Below, piece after piece: positions 1 through 6,988 of a DNA stretch of 64,000 bases. The notes beneath the pieces are model-generated. The model ran no database searches and was not told the DNA's origin. It worked only from the letters and a program-made list of their open reading frames with translations. This stretch comes from Penaeicola halotolerans (lineage in GTDB: Bacteria > Bacteroidota > Bacteroidia > Cytophagales > Cyclobacteriaceae). Each line of letters opens with the position of its first letter. Positions within the stretch are counted from its first letter, which is position 1. The translations under genes and the position numbers were made by a program. The DNA is taken from positions 248,001 through 312,000 of the forward strand of contig NZ_JAEAGO010000004.1 in the NCBI RefSeq assembly GCF_016464625.1, written 5' to 3'.

Positions 1-2
1 AG

Positions 3-398
3 CGAAGAAGAGAGGCATTTGATAAACTTTTAGATCAAGTAACTATAATAAATAAAATTGGGTACTATTTTATTCATTATAACAGAAAAAATAATCTTAA
101 GCGTGATTTTATTTTACAGAGTTTAAGTGATAAAATTCTTCAATTGATTGATTTTCATGCGTTTATTTTTGTTTTTAATACTAGATATGAACATTTATTT
201 TCTATTGACTTCGATTCTATTGGATTAAGTGATGTAATTAGTACATCTTCATCTTACAAGAAAGCTGTTGATGAGCTTTATTTAAATTTAGCTCAAAATA
301 ATGAACTTAGTATTGATGAAGTAAAGAATATTGGAGAAGTTTATTCACAACATTTAAGAACCTTCCTTGAGTCTTTAGAGAAGGAATTAAGGAATTAG
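3..398 (+). CDS. C-terminal part of an unknown protein (5' end outside window)
   Basis: The frame is open from the first complete codon at position 3 to the TAA at 396-398, giving about 131 residues, so the gene begins left of the window. A TTG at 144 could serve as a start, but the frame upstream of it is open and reads as normal coding sequence, so I treat that as internal. The visible part is rich in Ile, Phe, Asn and Lys, has no cysteine cluster or membrane segment, and ends in a charged helix (residues ending LEKELRN). I recognise no family. Base composition is clearly more AT-rich than the housekeeping genes further right, which suits accessory DNA. Confidence 0.55.
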   Translation, partial: RRREAFDKLLDQVTIINKIGYYFIHYNRKNNLKRDFILQSLSDKILQLIDFHAFIFVFNTRYEHLFSIDFDSIGLSDVISTSSSYKKAVDELYLNLAQNNELSIDEVKNIGEVYSQHLRTFLESLEKELRN

Positions 399-432
399 GT
401 GTGAAAATTTTCACTTTAAACTGTTTCAAAAA

Positions 433-441
433 TGTGGATAT
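433..441 (-). other. DnaA-box-like nonamer (one mismatch)
   Basis: TGTGGATAT on the plus strand differs at one position from the complement of the consensus DnaA box TTATCCACA. It lies in the gap after the first partial gene, about 70 bp from a perfect match at 512-520. Such nonamers occur by chance, so this is only a possible site. Confidence 0.25.
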
Positions 442-511
442 TTTACTCTATTCGATTAGGTTTTTAGTCGTTATTCAGCTTTGATCTCTCCCTTTTATAG
501 TGTTCATTGAT

Positions 512-520
512 TGTGGATAA
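512..520 (-). other. Perfect consensus DnaA box
   Basis: TGTGGATAA on the plus strand is the exact complement of TTATCCACA. It is intergenic, just upstream of a 47-residue ORF. A second near match lies at 433-441. No dnaA, dnaN or clear AT-rich unwinding element is present, so a chromosomal origin is not indicated. Confidence 0.35.
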
Positions 521-562
521 CTGCATAAGATAGGCGCTTACCTTTATGAAAAAATACTGATA

Positions 563-706
563 ATGAATAAGATAGTTTTAAAATCCAGAAGGGTAAATGT
601 TACCACAGGACAAGTATATAAGGTTTCTACAGTTTTGATTGTTGAAAATGATGGTAGATTGAGCTTATCCAGTATTTTGCCTGTAGTCACTCCAATTAAA
701 CCCTAA
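563..706 (+). CDS. Small unknown protein, 47 aa
   Basis: ATG at 563 to TAA at 704-706 gives a 47-residue basic protein beginning MNKIVLKSRR and ending in a proline-rich tail (VVTPIKP). The middle alternates hydrophobic and polar residues and could form a few beta strands. I recognise no family. It stands alone between the first partial gene and a hairpin at 712-733 and has the AT-rich composition of this end of the window. It could be spurious: it is short and no homology can be checked here. Confidence 0.35.
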   Translation: MNKIVLKSRRVNVTTGQVYKVSTVLIVENDGRLSLSSILPVVTPIKP

Positions 707-711
707 GTAAA

Positions 712-733
712 AAGAGCCTCTTTTGAGGCTCTT
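712..733 (-). terminator. Rho-independent terminator for the small minus-strand cluster
   Basis: A perfect 9-bp stem (AAGAGCCTC / GAGGCTCTT) encloses a TTTT loop. Read on the minus strand the stem is followed by TTTTTAC, so it best fits the small genes transcribed leftward from about 1.4 kb. It also sits just behind the plus-strand 47-aa ORF and may act on both strands. Confidence 0.7.
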
Positions 734-765
734 GCCTTTGGTAGAGATTTTTTTAGTCAATACCT

Positions 766-951
766 CTACTCGTAGCTGTTGGGATTTTTGAGGGTCCTAA
801 ACCTTTTTTTAAGTCGAGCACCGCATATCAAGCAGCTCGAAAACTTATTTCCCTCCGCTCTTACAGGAAATGGCTTTTCGCAAGTGCATTTTTCTGGAAT
901 TGGCTTTTTTGTATTTTTCATATCGTATTCAAGATAAGTTATTATTAACAT
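766..951 (-). CDS. Small Cys-rich protein, possible zinc knuckle, 61 aa
   Basis: The product has a CxC pair (CTCEKPF) and a CxxC pair (CLICGARL) about 20 residues apart, a spacing compatible with one zinc site, followed by a basic tail (RLKKRFRTLKN). The first ATG overlaps the stop of the upstream 89-aa ORF (ATGTTAA), which suggests translational coupling. A second ATG ten codons later gives MKNTKKPIPEK and is equally plausible. The KxPIP string near its start echoes KEPIPF at the start of the neighbouring ORF. No family is recognised; zinc binding is inferred from the cysteines only. Confidence 0.5.
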   Translation of the reverse strand: MLIITYLEYDMKNTKKPIPEKCTCEKPFPVRAEGNKFSSCLICGARLKKRFRTLKNPNSYE

Positions 952-1214
952 TTGACCAATTTCCCTGTCACTACTATCTGATACTTATCCATTGGGTAGT
1001 CAGAACCGTACAGCTCTGTTCTTTTTGCATAGTTTTCTTCAAGGCTCATATTTGTAGCATCAATCTCCTTGACTAGCTTCTCATCCTGCAAAGGCTTTTC
1101 AAAAACCTGTATATAGACTTTCTTTACCTTTTGATTTTCATATTGCTTTTGCAGCACTTCACCCGCTGATACCAGAGCCGTTTGAAATGGTATTGGTTCT
1201 TTTGACATTTTCAT
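945..1214 (-). CDS. Unknown protein, 89 aa
   Basis: An 89-residue charged protein starting MKMSKEPIPF, with lysine- and glutamate-rich helices and a final strand-like segment (DKYQIVVTGKLVKC). There is no signal peptide or membrane segment. It lies 20 bp after a remnant ORF (stop at 1235) and overlaps the next small gene by 7 nt, so the three probably form one leftward transcript ended by the hairpin at 712-733. I recognise no family. The cluster format of tiny overlapping soluble ORFs resembles plasmid or phage early genes, but nothing here proves that. Confidence 0.5.
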   Translation of the reverse strand: MKMSKEPIPFQTALVSAGEVLQKQYENQKVKKVYIQVFEKPLQDEKLVKEIDATNMSLEENYAKRTELYGSDYPMDKYQIVVTGKLVKC

Positions 1215-1234
1215 GTTAGTTTATTCTTTTTACT

Positions 1235-1384
1235 TTAAAAAGGTGTCGTATCTGATGGCGCAAAGCTTAGCGAACCTTGCTCAGGCTTTGGAGCTGGCTT
1301 GGTCTTGATGTTCCAGGGCTTTTTATATTCTGCCATCTGCTCCTCATTGAGCCAGTCCTCAGGCTTGAAGTGATAGTGTCGCTA
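1235..1384 (-). pseudogene. Remnant of an unknown gene, C-terminal part only
   Basis: The minus-strand frame is open from 1384 to the TAA at 1235-1237 and encodes about 49 residues: HYHFKPEDWLNEEQMAEY, a Pro/Lys linker, and an end in SDTTPF. It reads as real protein, but an in-frame TAG lies directly upstream and the only ATG would leave 33 residues. It is therefore probably the tail of a decayed gene. The final PF and disordered linker faintly recall single-strand-binding protein tails, but the acidic residues are lacking, so I make no assignment. Confidence 0.35.
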
Positions 1385-1425
1385 TGTCTTTTAATGATAG
1401 ATACCATCACTCATTTTACTTTTCT

Positions 1426-1440
1426 ATTCGTGCATTCGTG
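1426..1440. repeat. ATTCGTG direct repeat pair
   Basis: ATTCGTGC is followed directly by ATTCGTGG, two copies at 8-bp spacing, in the gap between the remnant ORF and the 11-bp repeat block. It may be a relic of a longer dispersed repeat. With only two copies the evidence is weak. Confidence 0.3.
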
Positions 1441-1474
1441 GCTAACTAATATACTAAGAATATCCATTTTCAAC

Positions 1475-1551
1475 TAGACTTATCCCCTAGTCATCCCCTA
1501 GTTATCCTTTACTTATCCCCTAGTCATCCTCTAGTCATCCCCTAGTATAAG
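1475..1551. repeat. Seven tandem 11-bp repeats (iteron-like)
   Basis: The block reads as consecutive 11-bp units: TAGACTTATCC, CCTAGTCATCC, CCTAGTTATCC, TTTACTTATCC, CCTAGTCATCC, TCTAGTCATCC, CCTAGTATAAG. The core is CCTAGTCATCC, and the terminal units are diverged. The period is close to one helical turn, so a protein could bind each unit on the same DNA face. Because 11 is not a multiple of 3 and the units contain TAG on one strand and TGA or TAG on the other, the block is non-coding. It lies upstream of the leftward small-gene cluster. No neighbouring replication initiator is seen. Confidence 0.8.
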
Positions 1552-1593
1552 GTTATTTAAGGCTTTGTCAATCGGTTGTATCCTAGTGCTGAT

Positions 1594-2166
1594 TTAACTC
1601 AATATCCGAGCCCTAAGCTTTTGGATTTGAATGCGATGCACGCGCTGTAAAACGATCGGATAAAAGTTAGCCAATACATTGATGACTGTTATAAAAAGTA
1701 ACAATGTCCAGTGCTCAGCTTGTATCAGCGGGATGGATAACAAGCTCAGGCATACAAAAGCAGCCAAATGTCCAAACTCTGATTGCTTCGTCTGATAATC
1801 AAAGTTAGCCAAACCAGCTTTGCTCCCATCAAAATACTTCTTTCGGTTCTTAGGCTTTCCCCAAAAGGTAATTAACAGAAACTTTCTAAAGTAAGAAACT
1901 CCAAGCAAGCGATACAGTGCCATAAGACTCTCGGGTTTACTCACAACGTAATAACTTGCAGGAAGGACTCTATGTGTAGGATAGGCAAAACCAACGAAAG
2001 CAAATATGCCTGTGACAAACAAGGTCAGCATAAACGATAGACTAGCTGCACCAACTATAGACACTTCCTCTGGTGAGAGTTTTAGGATCACCTTTACTAA
2101 CTCATAAGAGCGATACGCTAAAAAGAGTGAGATCAACGGAAAGAAAACCTTCTTTGCAAAACTCAT
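1594..2166 (-). CDS. CrtO-like membrane acyltransferase family protein
   Basis: A 190-residue membrane protein with hydrophobic segments near residues 5-20, 37-65 and 130-165. The C-terminal string VLANFYPIVLQRVHRIQIQ matches the NxYPxxxQRxxR motif of the glycosyl-4,4'-diaponeurosporenoate acyltransferase (CrtO) family. That family's founding member acylates a carotenoid glycoside in Staphylococcus, but no carotenoid genes are nearby, so the substrate here is unknown. Its ATG overlaps the stop of the nfeD gene by 4 nt, so it is likely translationally coupled to that membrane protease. The family call rests on the motif and topology. Confidence 0.55.
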   Translation of the reverse strand: MSFAKKVFFPLISLFLAYRSYELVKVILKLSPEEVSIVGAASLSFMLTLFVTGIFAFVGFAYPTHRVLPASYYVVSKPESLMALYRLLGVSYFRKFLLITFWGKPKNRKKYFDGSKAGLANFDYQTKQSEFGHLAAFVCLSLLSIPLIQAEHWTLLLFITVINVLANFYPIVLQRVHRIQIQKLRARILS

Positions 2167-3509
2167 GATTGCTTCACCTTTAGCGAGGTGCCTTCAGTAC
2201 TGATGACGGTGATGGATACACCTGCTTCGATGTATTCTCCTCGACTGTAAGCGTCATACAGTTCTCCATCGATGAGAACCTTGCCACTTGGTCTCAAGAC
2301 CGTATGTGTGACACCGATCTTGCCGACCATATCAGCAGCATAGTAGCTTGACGTATAGCCTGCTGCTCTTTCTTGAGTTCCTGCCATAGCGATGCGCTTG
2401 AACATACCGATCTTATCAAATCGCGCTCCCGCATATACCAAAAGTCCCATGGCTCCAAGTAATGCGAGTAAAAGCGTGAGGATGGCGGAGAATAAAGAAG
2501 CACCACTGACAAAAGTAAAGTCAAAGGTTTTATTGTCCACCATAACGAGGACGAGCGAAGAAAGTATCGCCACGATGCCTGCCACACCAAATACTCCAAA
2601 TCCAGGGATGACCAGTAGTTCAACTGCCAGCAGGATGATACCTACTAGGAAAAGCACTATCTCCCAGTTTTCGGCCAAACCAGTCAGATAGTAAGGGATG
2701 AAGTAAAGGATCGTAGCTGTGATAGCGGCTGCTAATGGGAAGCCCACTCCGGGAGTCTGCAACTCAAAATAAATCCCGCCAATGATGATCAAAATAAGAA
2801 TTCCACTGACAAATGGATTGAGAAAAAGAGCGATGATCTTTTCTATTCCATCAGGTTCATAAGTGGTGATCTCGTAGCGAGTAATGCCTTGATTGAGTAG
2901 GATTTCCTCTATATCATTTACCTGAGCTTCACAAAAATCATTGGCGATCGCTTCGGAGGTAGAAAAGGTGAGTACTTGGCCAGCATCTGTGATACCTGGG
3001 ATAGAGAGTCTTTCATCTACCATGGCTTCGGCTATCTTAGGATCTCTACCTTTGGCTTCTGCGGTAGATCGCATGATAGATCGCATGTAGGACTGGTACT
3101 TGTCTGGGGCTGCTTGACCATCTCCTGTGACTACTGTAGCTGCACCTATGCTTCCACCAGGAGCCATGTAGATACTGTCACATGCGATCGAGATCAGTGC
3201 ACCCGCACTAGCGGCATCTTTGTCGATAAAGGCATAGACTGGCACCGGACTATTGAGTACCATGGTGCGAATGTCATCAGCATCATTAAGCGCACCACCA
3301 TAAGTATCGATGTGCAAGATGATCAGTTCAGCTTCTGCTTTTTCCGCTTCTTCAAATCCTCTACTGACTTGTCTGTTCATACGAGGATCGATCTCTGCTT
3401 TGATGTTGATCACATAGACTTTTTTGTCCGTATCGGACGACTGTCCAAAAAGTGTGAAACTGAGCATACAGCTCATCAAGAAAAATGCTATTGGATAAAA
3501 TCTCTTCAT
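2163..3509 (-). CDS. NfeD family membrane-bound serine protease
   Basis: A 448-residue long-form NfeD protein (ClpP-class/stomatin operon partner). Order: signal peptide (MKRFYPIAFFLMSCML), ClpP-like protease domain at about 25-225, four to five transmembrane helices at about 230-365, and a C-terminal OB-fold domain (VGKIGVTHTVLRPSGKVLI). The Ser is in DKDAASAGALIS and the downstream GGSIGAA segment is conserved in the family. The longer frame adds five residues (MGFKE); I chose the inner ATG because it gives a clean signal peptide. The usual stomatin-like partner is not adjacent. A CrtO-like gene follows with a 4-nt overlap. Confidence 0.88.
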   Translation of the reverse strand: MKRFYPIAFFLMSCMLSFTLFGQSSDTDKKVYVINIKAEIDPRMNRQVSRGFEEAEKAEAELIILHIDTYGGALNDADDIRTMVLNSPVPVYAFIDKDAASAGALISIACDSIYMAPGGSIGAATVVTGDGQAAPDKYQSYMRSIMRSTAEAKGRDPKIAEAMVDERLSIPGITDAGQVLTFSTSEAIANDFCEAQVNDIEEILLNQGITRYEITTYEPDGIEKIIALFLNPFVSGILILIIIGGIYFELQTPGVGFPLAAAITATILYFIPYYLTGLAENWEIVLFLVGIILLAVELLVIPGFGVFGVAGIVAILSSLVLVMVDNKTFDFTFVSGASLFSAILTLLLALLGAMGLLVYAGARFDKIGMFKRIAMAGTQERAAGYTSSYYAADMVGKIGVTHTVLRPSGKVLIDGELYDAYSRGEYIEAGVSITVISTEGTSLKVKQS

Positions 3510-3565
3510 TTCTTTAAATCCCAAAGGATAGCTTTAATTTTACAATGAATATGACAAATTAAACG

Positions 3566-4348
3566 GTGATTAAAAAATTAGTAGCGCGTTTTCATCATGA
3601 CTTTCAGCAGGCTATTTGGCAGGTATTGCCCGTAGTAGAAAATAGCACCTACTGGATCGAAACCAAAGCAGCCAATACACCTGATAGTTATTTTCACTTG
3701 ATCGATGCTGAGGGTGGTCAACTGCTACACCAAGACATATTTTTGGGAGAAGGTGTGCTAGCAAGTATGCTGTCTGCCAATGCGCGCTGGCTCATTCTTC
3801 AAGTTTTTGAGGATAAGCAAAATCCTGAGCATGCCAAAGTTTGGGTCTTTGACGTGCAGTTGGGAGAGATGAGCTATGAAGTACCAGATTTCACCTTTTT
3901 GCACTTAGCGGGAGATAGGCTTTATGGCTTACATCAGCTAGGAGAAGACAGAGGAGCAGTGTATCTCGACCTGCTCACTGGTGATATGTATCCCGGTGCA
4001 GAAAGTCCTGCTGCTAACAAAGAGGATTTGCTGACCGTACAACTCTATGAAAAGGGAGATGAGGGCTTTGAGTCTATTCACACATTTTTGAGAGAAAAAC
4101 TAGGAGTGAGTATTCATGGCATGTGTGAATATTTAGAGACAGACAGCCACATCATCTTAAGTTACTATACGGAAGAAAAGCCTGTACGCAATGAATTAGT
4201 ATGCTTTGATCGAGCTGGTCAACGCTGTCATCAAGATATCTTACTACCCGAAGTCAAAGGTTTTGCTTTGGGAACATTTATTGTTGTAGGAGATACGTTA
4301 TCATATGTGAAAAATAAATCGGAAATTTGCTTTTACAGTTTAGCTTGA
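3566..4348 (+). CDS. DUF4905 family protein
   Basis: A 260-residue protein with a GTG start (frame closed upstream, no nearby ATG). The N-terminal segment (KKLVARFHHDFQQAIWQVLP) and repeated beta-strand pattern, with several WxF and YxxDLxTGD-like turns, resemble the Bacteroidota DUF4905 family, probably a beta-propeller-like fold. There is no signal peptide or membrane segment. It is divergent from nfeD and lies six bases before the LysM gene, so the two are probably co-transcribed. Function is unknown; the family name is from memory of the pattern. Confidence 0.6.
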   Translation: MIKKLVARFHHDFQQAIWQVLPVVENSTYWIETKAANTPDSYFHLIDAEGGQLLHQDIFLGEGVLASMLSANARWLILQVFEDKQNPEHAKVWVFDVQLGEMSYEVPDFTFLHLAGDRLYGLHQLGEDRGAVYLDLLTGDMYPGAESPAANKEDLLTVQLYEKGDEGFESIHTFLREKLGVSIHGMCEYLETDSHIILSYYTEEKPVRNELVCFDRAGQRCHQDILLPEVKGFALGTFIVVGDTLSYVKNKSEICFYSLA

Positions 4349-4353
4349 AACCA

Positions 4354-5415
4354 ATGAAAAAAATATACGGAGTCCTTTTCTTTTTCTTTTTTGTCCTAGT
4401 TGCCTCAGCTGAGATCCTTCCGATGGATTCTATCGGTGTGGAGCGAAGAGATGGCAAGACCTATGTCATCCATCAGGTAGATCCTAAGGAGACACTCTTC
4501 TCTATCTCGAGGCGCTATAATGCCTCTGTGGAGGTGATCAAAAGTGAAAATGGAGGCTTGGCTGAGGGACTCAAAATAGGCCAGATCATCAAGGTCTTGA
4601 TAGCTGAGGCTCCGACACAGACTTCAAGTGCTACAAAGAAACATACTGTGGAAGCTGGTCAGACGCTTTATACACTTTCTAGGATATACAGTGTCACAGT
4701 AGACGAGATCAAGCGTGCCAATAACCTCAGCTCTAATGAGATTAGTATTGGCCAAGAGATCATAATCCCAACTAGCTCTGTTGCACAGATCAATCAAACA
4801 AGCGGCACAGAAGTATGGCCACCTAAGCCTGTAGTGAAGTTGGATTCTACTTTTAAATACCACCAAGTAGAGGCGGGACAGACCTTATATACCTTGGCTA
4901 GAATCTATGATAAGACAGTAGATCAAATCAAAGAAATCAATGAGATGGAAGGCAATACACTCTCTGTGGGTCAATATGTCAAGATCGAGAAAAAGCAGAG
5001 TGTTCCTGTCAAAATCAATAAGCCAGTAGTCTTAACGGAGATACCTCCTAAGGAGGAAGAAATGATCGAGAACAAGCCGCCTGCACATGTCATCGCACAA
5101 AAGGAAGCAGCAATCGATCAGCTCGAGAAAAACACGATCATGACTCCCATGAAAGAAATCAAGGAGGCAGGTTTGGCAGAGGTGATAGAAACGCCAAGTG
5201 ACAATAAGAAATACCTTGTGCTTCACAGAACAGCCAAAGTTGGTTCTGTAATGAAGATCAGAAATGAAATGAATGGAATGGAGATCTACGCTAGAGTAGT
5301 GGGTAAACTTCCTGCTACGGGAGATAATAATAAGCTACTGATCAAAATCTCTAAAGCGGCATTTGAACAATTACGCGCGGTAGATGCTAGATTCCCAGTA
5401 GAGATTTCTTACTAA
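4354..5415 (+). CDS. Secreted LysM repeat protein with RlpA-like C-terminal domain
   Basis: A 353-residue secreted protein. A signal peptide (MKKIYGVLFFFFFVLVASA) precedes three LysM domains of about 45 residues each: the first begins VIHQVDPKETLFSISRRY, the second HTVEAGQTLYTLSRIY, the third HQVEAGQTLYTLARIY. A Lys/Glu/Pro linker leads to a C-terminal domain (HRTAKVGSVMKIRNEMNG, ARVVGKLPATGDN) of the double-psi beta-barrel type often paired with LysM in Bacteroidota. LysM binds the glycan of peptidoglycan, so the protein probably sits in the periplasm on the wall. The ATG at 4354 is preferred over an upstream TTG in frame, which would overlap DUF4905. A terminator follows. Confidence 0.85.
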   Translation: MKKIYGVLFFFFFVLVASAEILPMDSIGVERRDGKTYVIHQVDPKETLFSISRRYNASVEVIKSENGGLAEGLKIGQIIKVLIAEAPTQTSSATKKHTVEAGQTLYTLSRIYSVTVDEIKRANNLSSNEISIGQEIIIPTSSVAQINQTSGTEVWPPKPVVKLDSTFKYHQVEAGQTLYTLARIYDKTVDQIKEINEMEGNTLSVGQYVKIEKKQSVPVKINKPVVLTEIPPKEEEMIENKPPAHVIAQKEAAIDQLEKNTIMTPMKEIKEAGLAEVIETPSDNKKYLVLHRTAKVGSVMKIRNEMNGMEIYARVVGKLPATGDNNKLLIKISKAAFEQLRAVDARFPVEISY

Positions 5416-5436
5416 TTAAGTCGAAATAACATGAAG

Positions 5437-5467
5437 GAGAATCACTACATCGGTGATTCTCTTTTTT
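5437..5467 (+). terminator. Rho-independent terminator after the LysM gene
   Basis: A perfect 9-bp stem GAGAATCAC / GTGATTCTC (5437-5445 and 5453-5461) with a 7-nt loop is followed by TTTTTT. It closes the DUF4905-LysM unit. Confidence 0.85.
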
Positions 5468-5472
5468 ATTGA

Positions 5473-6255
5473 ATGATCATGAGGCCAATCAATTCGCAGC
5501 TAAAAGATTTCCTAGATGAAAAGGTGCTGACTTACAATCAGCCCAATTTTATCACCCTAGATCCCGTTAGTATTCCACATCGATTTTCTAAAGTTCAAGA
5601 CATTGAGATTGCAGGCTTTTGGGCGGCTATCCTAGCTTGGGGACAACGAAAGACTATCATACAGAAGTGTATTCAGCTTTTTGACTTGATGGACAATGCC
5701 CCTCATGATTTCATCCTGCATCATGAAGAGTCCGACCTCAAGCCCTTTTTGACCTTCAAGCACCGTACATTCAATGACCTAGATACACTCTATTTCATCA
5801 GATTTTTTAGGTGGTTTTATGAAAGTCACCAGAGCTTGGAGGAAGCTTTTCTAGTAGGCTATGAGCAAGGGAAAGGTATGGAGAGTGCTTTGATCCAGTT
5901 TCATGAATTATTTTTCTCTTTGCCAGATTTCCCTCCTCGTACACGCAAGCACATCGCTACCCCAGTGCGCAAGGCAGCTTGTAAGCGATTAAATATGTTT
6001 CTGCGGTGGATGGTCAGACAAGATGACAAGGGTGTGGACTTCGGTTTGTGGAAGCGTCTCTCTCCAGCTGATTTGATCTGTCCATGTGACTTGCATGTAG
6101 ATAGAGTAGCCCGAAAGCTCGGACTCATCACACGCAAACAGACTGATTGGCTGACAGCACTCGAACTGACAGCAAATCTCAGGGTCTTGGATAGTCAAGA
6201 CCCTGTGAAATATGATTTTGCACTCTTTGGATTGGGAATCGAAGAGAAGTTTTAA
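5473..6255 (+). CDS. TIGR02757 (DUF2400) family protein
   Basis: A 260-residue soluble protein matching the TIGR02757 family: FITLDPVSIPHRF near the start, AAILAWGQRKTI around residue 52, and a C-terminal DLHVDRVARKLGL plus KYDFALFGLG signature. The family is widespread in Bacteroidota and in some other phyla and has a helical fold related to helix-hairpin-helix DNA glycosylases; its biochemical role is not established. A second ATG two codons in (MRPINSQ) could be the true start. The stop overlaps that of convergent pyrE by 3 nt. Confidence 0.85.
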   Translation: MIMRPINSQLKDFLDEKVLTYNQPNFITLDPVSIPHRFSKVQDIEIAGFWAAILAWGQRKTIIQKCIQLFDLMDNAPHDFILHHEESDLKPFLTFKHRTFNDLDTLYFIRFFRWFYESHQSLEEAFLVGYEQGKGMESALIQFHELFFSLPDFPPRTRKHIATPVRKAACKRLNMFLRWMVRQDDKGVDFGLWKRLSPADLICPCDLHVDRVARKLGLITRKQTDWLTALELTANLRVLDSQDPVKYDFALFGLGIEEKF

Positions 6256-6896
6256 TTGCCCCAGGTTGCTGGATCTTTTCTCCAGGCAGTAAGTGTGGCT
6301 ACTTGGGCTTCATTGATATATGACTCTTTCAGCGCTTCTTTCAGCATGATTTCATAATTGCTCAGACAGATGAATGGCACCTTAGCTGCTGCAAAATTTT
6401 CCTGTGCTAGATCAAAGCCATAAGTAAAAATGGCAGCCATACCTAGTACTTCAAACTCAGCCGCCCTCAAGGCTTCTACTGCTTTGAGCGAACTGCCACC
6501 TGTGGAGACAAGGTCTTCTAGTACCACCACTTTGTGACCAGGAGTGACGAGACCTTCGATCATATTTTCCATCCCATGTCCTTTGGGTTTAGAACGCACA
6601 TAGATAAATGGCAGTCCAAGCACATCTGCTACCAAAGCTCCTTGAGGAATGCCCGCAGTAGCTACACCTGCAATGGCTTCTACACCGATAAATTGTTCCT
6701 TGATCGCATCTGCTAGTGCATGCTTGATATAGTTTCTAACTTCAGGGAATGACAGTGAGAGTCGGTTATCACAATAGATAGGTGACTTCCAGCCTGAGCT
6801 CCATTGAAAAGGTTTTTCTACATTGAGTCGAATAGCCTTGATTTTGAGAAGCATCGAGGCGATCTCTTTGGCAGTTTGTTCGGATTTTTGATTCAT
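6252..6896 (-). CDS. pyrE: Orotate phosphoribosyltransferase
   Basis: A 214-residue enzyme that joins orotate to PRPP to form orotidine 5'-phosphate in pyrimidine synthesis. The PRPP-binding motif VVVLEDLVSTGGSS is intact near residue 120. The catalytic-loop segment YVRSKPKGHG and the substrate segment WSSGWKSPIYCDNR are also present. Length is normal for the family. No other pyr genes are adjacent. It is divergent from the Nudix gene at 6989, and the 92-bp gap is AT-rich and probably carries both promoters. Confidence 0.95.
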   Translation of the reverse strand: MNQKSEQTAKEIASMLLKIKAIRLNVEKPFQWSSGWKSPIYCDNRLSLSFPEVRNYIKHALADAIKEQFIGVEAIAGVATAGIPQGALVADVLGLPFIYVRSKPKGHGMENMIEGLVTPGHKVVVLEDLVSTGGSSLKAVEALRAAEFEVLGMAAIFTYGFDLAQENFAAAKVPFICLSNYEIMLKEALKESYINEAQVATLTAWRKDPATWGN

Positions 6897-6988
6897 TTGG
6901 CTAAAATAGAGAGATTTTAAAAAAGATTTTTTGTCAATTGAATATTTTACTTGATTTTTGATTTTCAGCCAAAGACTAATCGATCAGG

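Noticed and set aside
433-520. Two DnaA-like boxes as a sign of the chromosomal origin
   Set aside because: Only one perfect and one near match, with no dnaA, dnaN, rpmH, parAB or clear unwinding element nearby; such nonamers arise by chance in AT-rich DNA.
1235-1384. Remnant as the tail of an SSB protein
   Set aside because: It ends in PF but lacks the acidic residues of the SSB tail, and no OB-fold coding sequence precedes it.
1475-1551. Tandem repeats as a CRISPR array
   Set aside because: Units are 11 bp with no spacers and no cas genes; they are simple tandem repeats.
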